64,000 nt of DNA from Streptomyces sp. NBC_00663. GTDB lineage: Bacteria; Actinomycetota; Actinomycetes; Streptomycetales; Streptomycetaceae. The DNA lies in assembly GCF_036226885.1 (NCBI RefSeq), contig NZ_CP109027.1, positions 248,001 through 312,000 of the forward strand, read 5' to 3'. The translations under genes were made by a program, and so were the position numbers. This document shows, one piece after another, positions 1-9,004 of this stretch (position 1 is the first letter of the stretch; every line of letters begins with the position of its first letter). Below the pieces are notes generated by a model, which was not told the DNA's origin, did not search any database, and worked only from the letters and a program-made list of their open reading frames with translations.

Positions 1-441
1 GTACTGGCCGCGGTCTTCGCCCTCTGGTACGTGAGCGAGCAGACCCTCTCCATCCATACGATCCGGACCCGGCGCCGCGAGGCGTTCTACTGGGCGGCCG
101 TCCTCGCCACCTTCGCCCTCGGCACCGCCACGGGCGACCTCACAGCCACCGTCGGCTTCGGCTACCTGGGCTCGGTCGCCCTCTTCGCAGCCGCCATCTG
201 CGTACCAGCCCTGGCCCACCGCTTCGGGGCCCTCGGCGCGGTCACCGCCTTCTGGACCGCTTACGTCATCACCCGCCCCCTCGGAGCCTCCCTCGCCGAC
301 TGGATGGCCCTCCCCCACACCCGCGGCGGCCTCGCCCTCGGCCTGGCACCAGTCACCCTCGCCTGGACGGCGGCGATCATCGGATTCGTCTGCTACCTGG
401 CCGTGTCACAACGCGAGAGGGGCGCGCACGCTGCGGCATGA
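1..441 (+). CDS. COG4705/DUF347-type membrane protein, C-terminal part
   Basis: The frame is open from the first base, so the gene begins upstream of the window; a GTG at 31 is only an internal possible start. About 146 residues are visible, with four hydrophobic stretches and a segment 'SIHTIRTRRREAFYW' followed by 'ALGTATGDLTA'. This is the repeat signature I associate with the uncharacterised membrane-anchored family COG4705 (DUF347 repeats). The function of that family is unknown. The protein ends with a short basic, Ala-rich cytoplasmic tail. Family call is from memory of the motif; there is no sign of damage in the visible part. Confidence 0.7.
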   Translation, partial: VLAAVFALWYVSEQTLSIHTIRTRRREAFYWAAVLATFALGTATGDLTATVGFGYLGSVALFAAAICVPALAHRFGALGAVTAFWTAYVITRPLGASLADWMALPHTRGGLALGLAPVTLAWTAAIIGFVCYLAVSQRERGAHAAA

Positions 442-479
442 GACAAGGACGCGCTGGGCCGTTTCCTGTACGGACCGTT

Positions 480-1110
480 ATCCCAGCACCCACGTCGGCC
501 ACAGTCCCCTCGCAGGGACCGCCGCGCCCACACGCCGCCCCGGACAGAAGGCCGACTCCTCGATGTCGGTGCTGCGGCCGGCTGACATCCCGTGCTGAAG
601 ATCACCAGGCGGCACTTGCGATTCCTCGCGTCCAGCCAGCGTTTGGTCGACCAGGACCAGCCGGTCGAACGGCTCGACCCCCGACACGTCCTGGACGTCG
701 ACTTCCAGCTGCGCCCCGTCGGGCTCCTCGGGTACGAGTCCGAGGTGGCCTCGGACGAACTCGGCGAGCACCTGCGTCACCAGCGTCGACTTTCCGGAAC
801 CGAACACGCCCGTCACCGCCGTCAGTACGCAGAGCGGTACGTCCACGGACAGGTCACGCAGATTGTGGCGGGAGACGCCGCGCAGGTGCAGCCAGCCGTG
901 CGGTGTGCGCGGGCGGTGATCGACAGGTTGGGCGCGCCCCAACAGGTACTGGCTCGTGGCCGACTCCCCGACCTGCTCAAGACCGGCGACGGGGCCGCTG
1001 TACAGCACGCGTCCGCCGCCCTCGCCCGCGTCGGGCCCGATGTCGACCACCCAGTCCGCCCGCCGTACGACGTCCATGTCGTGCTCCACGACGAACAGTG
1101 AGTTGCCGCC
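480..1110 (-). pseudogene. UvrA-like ABC ATPase remnant
   Basis: Reading leftward from 1110 the translation gives 'FVVEHDMDVVRRADWVVDIGP', the end of the first ABC ATPase domain of a UvrA paralogue, then a linker and a second-domain Walker A (GVFGSGKST, where UvrA normally has GVSGSGKST). Homology fades after 'LVLVDQTLAG'. The N-terminal domain, signature motif, zinc-finger insertion and whole C-terminal half are missing, and the frame breaks just upstream of 'VEHD' near 1110. What remains is about 190 residues of a protein normally 750-950 long. UvrA paralogues act in nucleotide excision repair or in drug self-protection; this copy cannot be functional. Confidence 0.75.
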
Positions 1111-1490
1111 GACCTACGGCGGGTTGCACCTGTGCTTCCCCACCTGGACCGGGGGCATCCGGCGAAAGGTCCAGCACCGCCGCCGCGGTCACTCCCCCGC
1201 TTCCCCGGACGGCACGACGGTCGAGCCGTCTCCCAGCGGGCCGGCCAGGTCCGCTCCAGCCGTCTCAACCACAGCAGGTGCAGCATCTGGGCCCGAGCGA
1301 ACGGTTCACGGCCCGTCGCCGCCGCAGCCTCCTCGAACCCCCGCCCCGCCGACGGCCCCAGCAAGCAGCACCGGCCACGGACCGACAGGTCGGTCCGCGG
1401 CAAGCGTCGCGAGGCCAGCGCCTTCAACCCGCCGAAAGCATGCTCGCGCCAGCGGGCAGCGGTCGAGGGCATCGGGGGATCGGTTCCAGG
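1111..1490. other. no recognisable gene (about 380 bp)
   Basis: The stretch between the UvrA remnant and the efflux pump contains open frames on the minus strand, but none resembles a family I recognise. It is probably decayed coding sequence of the UvrA-like gene or a neighbour. Confidence 0.4.
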
Positions 1491-3029
1491 TCAGTCCACC
1501 GTGGGCGGTGTCTTCGGTGCGCGCAGCAGGGCACCGATCGCCGCAGCGAGGACGACGGCGCAGACGGCGATCAGGGAGGCGGACAGGCCGTCCATGAACG
1601 CCGATTTGACGCCGTCGGCGAGGGCCGCGCCCTGTGCGCCGAGATGGTCGGCGACGTAGAGGCCGGAGGCTGCGGAGTCGCGTACGGACTCGGCGGCGTC
1701 GGAGGGGAGTTGGGCGACAGAATCGGGGAGGGAGGAGCGGTAGTGACTGCCGTAGATCGAGCCCATGAGGGCGATGCCGACCGCGGAGCCGACCTCCCGG
1801 GTGGTGTCGTTCATGGCGGAGGCGACGCCCTGCTGGCCCTGCCCGAGCGAGCCGGTGATGGCAGAGGTGCCGACCGCGCCGCTGAGACCGATGCCGAAGC
1901 CCGCCAGGACGAGACCGCCAAGGAAGGGCAAGTAGCCGGAGTCGACGTCGAGCAGGGAGATGACGAACAGTCCGGCACCGAGCAGCAGCAGGCCGACGCC
2001 CATCGTCACCTTCATGCCGACCCGGCGCACCAGGTTGGGGGTGATCGCGGAGACGGGCATGACCACCACGGCCACCGGAAGCAGGGCGACGGCGGCCTTC
2101 AACGGGCTGTAGCCCAGGATGAGTTGCAGATACTGCAGACCGACGAAGAAGAACCCGAAGACGGCCATGAACTGCACCAGAACCGTGATGGCACCCGCCC
2201 GGAAGCCGCGGATGCCGAACAGGGCGGGATCGAGCAGCGGGTGTTCGGTACGCCGGCCGAGGTAGGCGTAGACAGCGAAGGACAGCACGGTGACGACGAA
2301 GGAGCCGATCACCACAGGCTCCGTCCATCCCTTCTCGTTGCCCTCGATGATCCCGAACACGAGGGTGCCGATGCCCAGGGCAGTACTGATGGCTCCGGCC
2401 ACATCGGGCCGGTGCGGGTGTGCGTCCTTGGTGTTGGGCGCCAGCAGTACCGCGGCGAGCGCGGCCACCAGAGCGACGGCGGCGCTGCTGACGAAGAGCG
2501 AGCGCCAGCTGAACCACTCCAGCAATACGCCCGCGGCCAGCATGCCGATGATGGCGCCTGCGGCCGCGAACCCCGACCACGTGGCCACCCCCTTGGCCCG
2601 CTGGTCCGGCGGGAAGGCCGCGGTGATCGTCGACAGTGTGCCCGGCATGATCATGGCGGCGCCGAGCCCCATGACCGCCCGCCAGGCGATCAGCGTGCTG
2701 GTCGAGTCGGCGAAGGAGGCGGCCAGGGACGCGGCACCGAAGACCACGGTGCCCACGACGAGGACGTTACGGCGCCCGACGCGGTCGCCGATCGCACCGA
2801 GCGGGAGCACGAGGGCCGCCAGCACCACGGTGTAGGCGTCGGCGATCCAGGTCAGTGCGCTGTTGGAAGCCGACAGGTCGATGGCCAGGTCGGGCAGGGC
2901 GAGATTCAGTGCGGAGACGGACGCAACGACCAAAACGAGTGCCAGGCACATCGCGAACAGCACGCCGCGGGTTCCGGCGCGACCGGTGGCGACGGACGGT
3001 GTCGTCTCCGTGTGGGGGGTGGTGGTCAT
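1491..3029 (-). CDS. MFS drug efflux transporter, DHA2 (14-TMS) type
   Basis: A 512-residue inner-membrane proton antiporter of the EmrB/QacA (DHA2) type, expected to export hydrophobic drugs. Visible marks are the early motif 'LNLALPDLAIDL' (residues 41-52), motif A 'GAIGDRVGRRNVL' (78-90) between TM2 and TM3, and about 14 hydrophobic segments, the family's usual layout and length. The start is the ATG at 3029; a near-consensus sigma-70-like promoter overlapped by an inverted repeat lies 54-82 bp upstream, which suggests repression by a TetR or MarR-type protein. No regulator gene is adjacent. The gene looks intact, unlike both neighbours. Confidence 0.9.
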   Translation of the reverse strand: MTTTPHTETTPSVATGRAGTRGVLFAMCLALVLVVASVSALNLALPDLAIDLSASNSALTWIADAYTVVLAALVLPLGAIGDRVGRRNVLVVGTVVFGAASLAASFADSTSTLIAWRAVMGLGAAMIMPGTLSTITAAFPPDQRAKGVATWSGFAAAGAIIGMLAAGVLLEWFSWRSLFVSSAAVALVAALAAVLLAPNTKDAHPHRPDVAGAISTALGIGTLVFGIIEGNEKGWTEPVVIGSFVVTVLSFAVYAYLGRRTEHPLLDPALFGIRGFRAGAITVLVQFMAVFGFFFVGLQYLQLILGYSPLKAAVALLPVAVVVMPVSAITPNLVRRVGMKVTMGVGLLLLGAGLFVISLLDVDSGYLPFLGGLVLAGFGIGLSGAVGTSAITGSLGQGQQGVASAMNDTTREVGSAVGIALMGSIYGSHYRSSLPDSVAQLPSDAAESVRDSAASGLYVADHLGAQGAALADGVKSAFMDGLSASLIAVCAVVLAAAIGALLRAPKTPPTVD

Positions 3030-3082
3030 GGGGCCTCAGTGTGCTGGGTCGGATGGCGTGCCCACGCGGGCACTCTGAGGAA

Positions 3083-3111
3083 AGTATCAAGTTTGACGCA
3101 TCTGAGGTCAA
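3083..3111 (-). promoter_or_regulatory. promoter with overlapping inverted repeat for the DHA2 pump
   Basis: On the minus strand, -35 TTGACC (3111-3106) and -10 GATACT (3088-3083) are separated by exactly 17 bp. TTGAC at 3093-3097 and GTCAA at 3107-3111 form a 5-9-5 inverted repeat covering the -35 box and half the spacer, where a repressor dimer would block RNA polymerase. Confidence 0.55.
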
Positions 3112-3198
3112 GCGTCGGCGCAGCCGTCGCCCCTACACGAAGGCGGGGCTCGTGAATCCCGCGGAGTCGGTCAGCTCGGCCCACGCCGTCTTGCTGTG

Positions 3199-3492
3199 TC
3201 AGGCGTGGCGCGTGCCCCAGTGCTCGGCGAGTCGGGCGACGAGCAACAGACCGCGCCCGTCCTCGTCAAAGACACGGGCGCGGCGCAAGCGCGGAGTGGT
3301 GTTGCTGTCGTCACAGACCTCGACGAGGAGCAGGATGCGATCGTGGATGAGGCGGAGCCGGATGAGCGGGCAGCCGTAGCGGATGGCTTTGGTGACCAGT
3401 TCACTGACGACCAGTTCCGCGGAGAAGCCGAGTTCCTCCGAGCCCCAGGTGCTCAGTTGCTCGCAGACCTCGGCCCGAGCCGTCCGAACCAC
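3199..3492 (-). pseudogene. truncated anti-sigma-type regulatory ATPase (HATPase_c_2)
   Basis: The 97 residues contain the N-box region 'ELVVSELVTKAIRYG' and the G-box-like 'DEDGRGLLLVARLAEHWGTRH' of the Streptomyces single-domain ATP-binding regulatory family. Full members are about 130-150 residues. Here roughly 40 N-terminal residues are missing: the frame has a stop upstream and only a GTG at 3492. The last strand after 'WGTRHA' is also lost. The N-box asparagine is replaced by lysine (VTKAIRYG instead of VTNAIRYG), another sign of decay. Confidence 0.7.
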
Positions 3493-3561
3493 CCGGCGAC
3501 CACACGCTCGGAGACGTTCTCCGACGTCATCCGTACGCTCCCTGCGTGTCCGCCTCGGGCC

Positions 3562-4420
3562 TCAGACCCCTTTCACCGAGTCGAGTGGCTCTCGGCCGAG
3601 GAGCAGCGTGGTCTGTGTCTCGGCATAGCGGTCCTGGCCGACGTGGGAGCGCCGGCCCAGCAGGCTGCCCGCCCAGCCGAGGAGGAACCCGACCGGGACG
3701 GATGCCAGAGCGATGTTCTGCAACGGGAACCAGTGGAAGTCCCGTGCGGGGAAGAGGGCGAGGGGGCCGCCGGAGACAGCGGGACCCAGGGCTTCCAGGA
3801 CGGAGCACCACACGAGCGAGCCGTAGAGCGTCCAGAGCATTCCGGTCCTCGTGAAGCCCTTCCAGAACAGGCTGTACACGAGTGCGGGCAACACCGCCGA
3901 AGCGGTCAGGGCGGCGGCGAACGAGCTCAGGGCCACGATGCTCCAGTCATGCAGCATCACCGCCAGGCACACACAGGCCACGCCGAAGACCAGCACGGCT
4001 GCACGCGCCACGTTCACTTCGCGCGTTTCGCGGCCGGCCCCGCGACGGCCCACCTTGGCGTAGAGGTCGTGCGCCAGTGCCGCCGAGGAGGCGAGGGTGA
4101 GTCCGGCCACCGTGCTGAGGACGGTGATGAAGGCGGCGCAGGCGACCATGGTGAACAGCAGTCCGGTGCCGCCTCCCGCGAGGGTGCGGGCGAGGAGGAA
4201 CAGCGCCGAGTTCCCCTGCGCGTCGTCCGAGGCGATGACGCCGGCGCCCAGCGTCGCCGCGGCGCCCAGTCCCGTGAGAACCATGGCACCGTGGAACAGC
4301 GTGATCATGACGACGGCGGCACCGGAGGCTCGTCTGGCCGCCGGCCCGCTGCGGGAAGCGCTCACCCGCAGGAGGATGTGCGGGAACACGGCAGACCCCG
4401 CGCCGCACATCGATACAGCT
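3562..4420 (-). pseudogene. sodium:solute symporter, C-terminal half
   Basis: From about 4410 downwards the protein reads 'FPHILLRVSASRSGPAARR' followed by six to seven hydrophobic segments, which matches the second half of ActP-like sodium:solute symporters (SSSF). The frame stays open up to 4515, but the first roughly 35 residues are unlike the family and run into the end of the acetoacetyl-CoA synthetase gene. The N-terminal half, about 250 residues with the first sodium-site helices, is deleted. It probably once followed the synthetase gene in the same operon as a monocarboxylate importer. Confidence 0.75.
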
Positions 4421-4471
4421 CCGCGCCCCTTCAGGGGGCTGCCGAACCGCAGCAGCCTCCTCCCGACCCGC

Positions 4472-6466
4472 TCAGCCGTGCCTCTGAGCCCGGCGTTCGG
4501 CGCCGAGGCGGGCATAGTGGTCGATCAGGTCCGGGTCGTCCACCGAGGCCGGGTTGACGACCTGGTCGGCGGAGGCGCCCTGGAGGAGGCGCTTGACGGG
4601 GACTTCGAGCTTCTTGCCGGTGCGGGTGTGCGGAATGGCCGGCACTTCGAGGATCTCGTCGGGGACGTGACGGGGCGAGGCACTGGTGCGGATGGCCTCC
4701 CGGATGCGGTCGCGCAGGGCGTCGTCCAGGTCGGCACCGGCCGCGAGCCCCACGAACAGCGGCATCCAGTAGCCGCCGTCCGGCTCCTCCGCGCCGATGA
4801 CCAGGGCCTCGGTGATCTCGGGAAGGCGTTCGACGGCGTCGTGGATGTCGGCACTGCCCAGACGCACACCGTTGCGGTTCAGCGTGCTGTCGGAGCGGCC
4901 GTGGACGATTACCGAGCCGTGACCCGTGACGGTGATCCAGTCGCCGTGCCGCCAGACGCCGGGGTAGGAGGAGAAGTAGGCGTCGCGGTAGCGGCTGCCG
5001 TCGGGGTCGTTCCAGAAGAACAGCGGCATCGACGGCATCGGGCGGGTGACGACGAGCTCGCCGACCTGGTCCACCACCGCCGAGGCGTCGGCGTCGTACG
5101 CGGCCAGGGCCACGCCCAGGTGCGGTGCGGACAACTCCCCCGCCCAGACAGGGGTGTTGGGCGCGCTCCCGGCAAAGCCGGAGACGATGTCGGTGCCGCC
5201 GCTGATGGACGCGAGCAGGACATGGTCGCCGACGTTCGCGCGGACCCAGGGATAGGCGGAGGCCGGCAGCGCGGAGCCGGTGCAGCCGACCACACGGACA
5301 CACGACAGGTCGTGCCCGGACGGGTCGATGCCGAACTTGGCCATGCCCAGCAGGTATTGAGGACTGGTGCCGAAGACGGTGACGCGGTGGCGCGCGGCCA
5401 GCTCCCACAGGACGTCGAGCTTGGCGAACGGCGCCGGGCTGCCGTCGTACGTGCACGTCGTGGCCCCGGTCAGCAGCGTCGAGGCGACCAGGTTCCACAT
5501 CATCCAGTGGGTGGTGGTGTACCACAGGAGTCGGTCGCCGGGGCCGAGGTCGGACTGCAGGCCGAGGGTCTTCAGGTGTTCCAGGAGCACGCCGCCGTGG
5601 CCGTGGACGATGCCTTTGGGCAGGCCGGTGGTGCCGGAGGAGAAAACGACCCACAGGGGGTGGTCGAACGGTACCGCCGTGCAGGCGAGTTCCTCGGCGC
5701 GGGTGGCCGCGTCCTCCCACGGGACCACCAGGGAGGGGTAGTTGTCCGAAAGCCGGGGCAGGCCCACGTGGTCCACCAGCAGCGTGGCCTTCAGCGTGGG
5801 CAGCGCGCGGGCCAGTTCGAGTACGGCCTCGCGACGGTCATGCGTGGTGGCGTTGAAGAGGTAGCCGTCGGCGGCGATCAGCACGGTGGGTTCGAGCTGC
5901 GCGAACCGGTCGGCGGCAGCCTTGGGCGCGTAGTCCTGCCCGCACACCGACCACACGGCGCCCATGCTCGCGGCGGCGAGGAAGGAGACGATGGCGTGCG
6001 GGGTGTTGGGCAGATAGCCCACCACCCGGTCGCCCTCCCCCACCCCCAGATCGCGCAGGGTCGCGGCGACGGAGGCCACCTGGGCGCGCAGCCGCCCGCC
6101 GGTCACCTCGTACCCGGATCCGGTCTCGTCGAGGGCGATGATCGCCACGTCGTCGTCCGCGAGGTTGCGCAGCGCGTGGTGGGCGTAGTTGAGGGTCGCG
6201 CCCGGGAACCAGCGGGCACCCGGCATGGTCTCCTCGGCCAGGACCCGTTCGTAGGGGGTGTCCGCATCGATCGCGAAGTGCTCCCACACCGCGCCCCAGA
6301 AGCCTTCCAGGTCGGTGACCGACCAGCGGTGCAGAGCGGCGTAGTCGGTGAGGTCCGCCTCGACGCCCCAGTGCTGGGCGGCCCAGCGGCCGAACTTGAC
6401 GATCCTGCTGTGCGCGGCGGATTGCGGGTCCGGCATCCAGAAGGGGGTGGCGTACGGCGTGGTCAT
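4472..6466 (-). CDS. acetoacetyl-CoA synthetase (acetoacetate-CoA ligase)
   Basis: A 664-residue member of the ANL adenylate-forming family that activates acetoacetate with ATP and CoA. It has the N-terminal ACAS domain ('FWGAVWEHF'), the phosphate-binding P-loop 'SSGTTGLPKG' (about 276-285), the 'THWMMWN' and 'SGGTDIVSGF' core motifs, and a C-terminal 'HTRTGKKLEVPVKRLL' with the catalytic lysine. The order and length match acetoacetyl-CoA rather than acetyl-CoA synthetases. The ATG at 6466 overlaps the stop of the upstream monooxygenase (ATGA), with GAGGAG about 12 bp before it. Position at the end of an aromatic cleavage operon suggests it salvages an acetoacetate end product. Confidence 0.88.
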   Translation of the reverse strand: MTTPYATPFWMPDPQSAAHSRIVKFGRWAAQHWGVEADLTDYAALHRWSVTDLEGFWGAVWEHFAIDADTPYERVLAEETMPGARWFPGATLNYAHHALRNLADDDVAIIALDETGSGYEVTGGRLRAQVASVAATLRDLGVGEGDRVVGYLPNTPHAIVSFLAAASMGAVWSVCGQDYAPKAAADRFAQLEPTVLIAADGYLFNATTHDRREAVLELARALPTLKATLLVDHVGLPRLSDNYPSLVVPWEDAATRAEELACTAVPFDHPLWVVFSSGTTGLPKGIVHGHGGVLLEHLKTLGLQSDLGPGDRLLWYTTTHWMMWNLVASTLLTGATTCTYDGSPAPFAKLDVLWELAARHRVTVFGTSPQYLLGMAKFGIDPSGHDLSCVRVVGCTGSALPASAYPWVRANVGDHVLLASISGGTDIVSGFAGSAPNTPVWAGELSAPHLGVALAAYDADASAVVDQVGELVVTRPMPSMPLFFWNDPDGSRYRDAYFSSYPGVWRHGDWITVTGHGSVIVHGRSDSTLNRNGVRLGSADIHDAVERLPEITEALVIGAEEPDGGYWMPLFVGLAAGADLDDALRDRIREAIRTSASPRHVPDEILEVPAIPHTRTGKKLEVPVKRLLQGASADQVVNPASVDDPDLIDHYARLGAERRAQRHG

Positions 6467-8046
6467 CGAGCGGTGCTCCTCGACAGGGGGGCGGATACGG
6501 GGTGTTCGACGGGGCCGCAGGTGGTGCACAACAGAGGGGCCCAGGCGGCGGTGTCGGTGAAGTCGGCGCCACCGGCCGGGACGACGTCCAGGACGACGCG
6601 GTCGGGGCGCAGCAGGACGGCGTCGGCACGGCCCGCGCGCAGCCAGGCGGCGAGGGTGCCGTCGTCACCGGACTCGTGTACGTCGATGACGCGGGCGCCG
6701 AGTCCGTCGGTGAGCGCCAGCAGGGAAGGCGCCAGCGGCACCGCCGTCAGCACGGCCAAGGAATCTCCGAGCAGGTCGTCGAAACGGGCCGGTGGTGCGC
6801 CCTCGGTCGTCACCTGGGGCTGCGGGCAGAAGGTGCCGCCCAGCCGGCTGCGTCGTACCAGTGGGCCGACGGGAAGCGGGCGGGTGAGGCCCCGGCTCGC
6901 CAGACCTGTCACCCCGGGTATGCGGCAGGCCGCGGCGAGGCCGGCGCGGCGCAGGGCTGCCGCGCGGTCCTGGCCGCCGGTCATGGCCCAGCCGGTGATG
7001 ACCGCGAGACGGATCACGTGCCGGGCGTGCGGCCTGCGTTCGCTCTCGTAGGTGTCCAGCAGACGCTCGTCGCCGCCCTGCTTCAGGACCCTGGCGAGCT
7101 TCCAGGCCAGGTTGTAGGCGTCCCGCAGTCCCGAGCACAGGCCCTGCCCGACGAACGGCGGGGTGAGATGGGCGGCGTCGCCGAGGAGGAAGACCCGGCC
7201 CTGGCGCCAGCGGTCGGCGATGCGGGCCCGGAAGGTGTACTGGGCCTGCCGTATGACATGGAAGTCGTCGACGTGGGAGATGTCCACCCAGGGGGCGACC
7301 AGCTCGCGCAGCCGTTCGTCGTCGGGGGTCTCCCCCTCACCCAGCCGGAACTCCCACCGGTAGCGGTCCTCGCCGATACGCATGAAGGTCGCCGGGTGGC
7401 GCGGGTCGCAGACCTGGTCGACGCCTTCCCAGCAGCGAACGGCCGCTTTCGTCGTCGCGTCGATGACCGTCCAGTGCTCCTCAAAGCGCAGGTCCTCCCA
7501 GCGCGCGCCGATCGCGTCGCGGGTGAGGCTGCCCGCGCCGTCGCAGCCGAGGACGGCCTCCGCGAGCAGCACATGCTCGCCGTCAACGTCCCGGTAGGCG
7601 ACGCGGACCGGGCCGTCGGCTCGCTGTTCGACCGCGGTCACCTCCGCCCCGCCCCGCAGCTCGCACTCCGGGTGGCGGGCGAGTGCCTCGCGCAGCAGCC
7701 GCTCCAGTTCCGGCTGGTCGAACATGCTGGTCTGCGGGAAGCCGTGGTGACCCTGCTCCGACCGCCGGAACTCGGCCATCACGCGGTGCCGGGCGTCCAG
7801 CAGCCTGAGTCCGCGCGCGGGACGGGCGACGGCGGCGAACTCGTCGGCGATTTTGGCGGCTTGGAGGATCCTGCGGACCTCGTCGTCGGTGGCGACGGCG
7901 CGGGGCAGGGGGTAGACGTCGTGGTGGCGTTCGAGGACGACGCTCCGCACGCCATGGCGGGCCAGCAGGAGGGCGGCGGTCACTCCCACGGGCCCGGCAC
8001 CGACGATCACCACGGGTACATCTGCCGAGTTGGGCTCGACGGTCAT
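6463..8046 (-). CDS. FAD-dependent aromatic hydroxylase (MhpA-like)
   Basis: A 527-residue class A flavoprotein monooxygenase. It has the FAD dinucleotide motif 'GAGPVG' (16-21), the 'GCDGAGSLTRDAIG' DG motif near residue 168, and the 'GDAAHLTPPFVGQGL' FAD-ribityl motif near residue 290 with MhpA-style 'CSGLRDAYNLAWKL' after it. The family uses NAD(P)H and O2 to hydroxylate phenolic acids or resorcinols ortho to an existing hydroxyl, giving a catechol-type ring for extradiol cleavage. A C-terminal thioredoxin-like extension (about 400-527) is typical. It lies between the FAH-family hydrolase and the acetoacetyl-CoA synthetase. The exact substrate cannot be read from sequence. Confidence 0.88.
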   Translation of the reverse strand: MTVEPNSADVPVVIVGAGPVGVTAALLLARHGVRSVVLERHHDVYPLPRAVATDDEVRRILQAAKIADEFAAVARPARGLRLLDARHRVMAEFRRSEQGHHGFPQTSMFDQPELERLLREALARHPECELRGGAEVTAVEQRADGPVRVAYRDVDGEHVLLAEAVLGCDGAGSLTRDAIGARWEDLRFEEHWTVIDATTKAAVRCWEGVDQVCDPRHPATFMRIGEDRYRWEFRLGEGETPDDERLRELVAPWVDISHVDDFHVIRQAQYTFRARIADRWRQGRVFLLGDAAHLTPPFVGQGLCSGLRDAYNLAWKLARVLKQGGDERLLDTYESERRPHARHVIRLAVITGWAMTGGQDRAAALRRAGLAAACRIPGVTGLASRGLTRPLPVGPLVRRSRLGGTFCPQPQVTTEGAPPARFDDLLGDSLAVLTAVPLAPSLLALTDGLGARVIDVHESGDDGTLAAWLRAGRADAVLLRPDRVVLDVVPAGGADFTDTAAWAPLLCTTCGPVEHPVSAPLSRSTAR

Positions 8047-8065
8047 ATGCGGCTCACTTCGGGTC

Positions 8066-9004
8066 TCAGTTCGCGTCGGCCACAGGCGTGCGCTGCTCGC
8101 CCAGGTCGATCCGGTCGTCCGGGGTGGCTATGGTCGCGGTGACGACGTCGCCCTGACGCAGGTAGTGCGGGTTCTTGGCCTGGCTCTTGAAGAACGCCTT
8201 CCACTTCACCGCGGGCGGCAGCAGCGCGCCGATCTTCTCGACGGCCTTCGGCGGGGCCTTCAGGGCCGTGCCACCGGGGGTTCCGGTCAGTAGCAGGTCG
8301 CCGGCGTCCAGGGTCTGGAACCGCGCGAGCAGGGTGAGCGCCTGCGCCGGGCGGACGATCATGTCGGCGAGGGTGCGGTCCTGCCGCAGCTCGCCGTTGA
8401 CGCTCAGCTTCAGCCGCAGGTTGAGAAGATGGGCGAAGTCCTCCGGCTCCAGCAGGGCCAGGTACGGGCCGGTGGGCGTGAAGGTCGGATACGACTTGCT
8501 CTCGTAGAACTGCGTCTTGGTCAGCTGTACCTCACGGGCGCTGACGTCATTGGTGATCACGAGCCCGGCGACGTACGACGGCAGGTCCCGCTCCTCCACG
8601 ACGGTGCCGACGCGGAGGGCCGCGCCCATGACCAGGCCGAGTTCGATCTCGTAGTCGAGGAACTTCACGTGCGCGGGTCGGACGATGGCCTCGCCGGGGC
8701 CGCTGATCGAGCCGGACGCCTTACGGAAGAAGGCGGGCGGGATATCACCCTTGAAGCCCGAATCACGGGCGTGGCTACGGTAGTTGACCATCTGGGCGAC
8801 CACCCGGCAGGGGGTGGTCACCGGGGAGAGGGCGACCAGGTCGGCCACGGGGATGCCCGCCTCGCTCGAGGAGGCGGCCTCCGAGACCGCGGCCCGGTCA
8901 GCGAGCAACTCGGCGGTGGTGATCGCCTTGGTGTCGACGGCGACGGCGCGCTCGCCGCGCACCACCCACCAGCCGTCAGTAGTGCGTAGGACGTTGGTGC
9001 TCAT
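8066..9004 (-). CDS. fumarylacetoacetate hydrolase-family protein
   Basis: A 312-residue cytosolic metal-dependent hydrolase or isomerase of the FAH superfamily. The metal triad is visible as 'DYEIELG' (E119, E121) and 'ITNDVSARE' (D153), with the C-terminal 'GDLLLTGTPGGTAL'. Such enzymes hydrolyse or decarboxylate the 2-oxo-dienoate products of aromatic meta-cleavage. The ATG at 9004 overlaps the stop of the upstream dioxygenase (ATGA), so expression is coupled. It fits the step after ring opening in this operon. Confidence 0.87.
   Translation of the reverse strand: MSTNVLRTTDGWWVVRGERAVAVDTKAITTAELLADRAAVSEAASSSEAGIPVADLVALSPVTTPCRVVAQMVNYRSHARDSGFKGDIPPAFFRKASGSISGPGEAIVRPAHVKFLDYEIELGLVMGAALRVGTVVEERDLPSYVAGLVITNDVSAREVQLTKTQFYESKSYPTFTPTGPYLALLEPEDFAHLLNLRLKLSVNGELRQDRTLADMIVRPAQALTLLARFQTLDAGDLLLTGTPGGTALKAPPKAVEKIGALLPPAVKWKAFFKSQAKNPHYLRQGDVVTATIATPDDRIDLGEQRTPVADAN

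Noticed and set aside
438..3155. Plus-strand open frame of 905 codons
   Set aside because: Antisense shadow of the efflux pump and the UvrA remnant; composition is Arg/Gly/Pro-rich with no domains.
4097..7051. Plus-strand open frame of 984 codons
   Set aside because: Antisense to the acetoacetyl-CoA synthetase and monooxygenase; a high-GC artefact.
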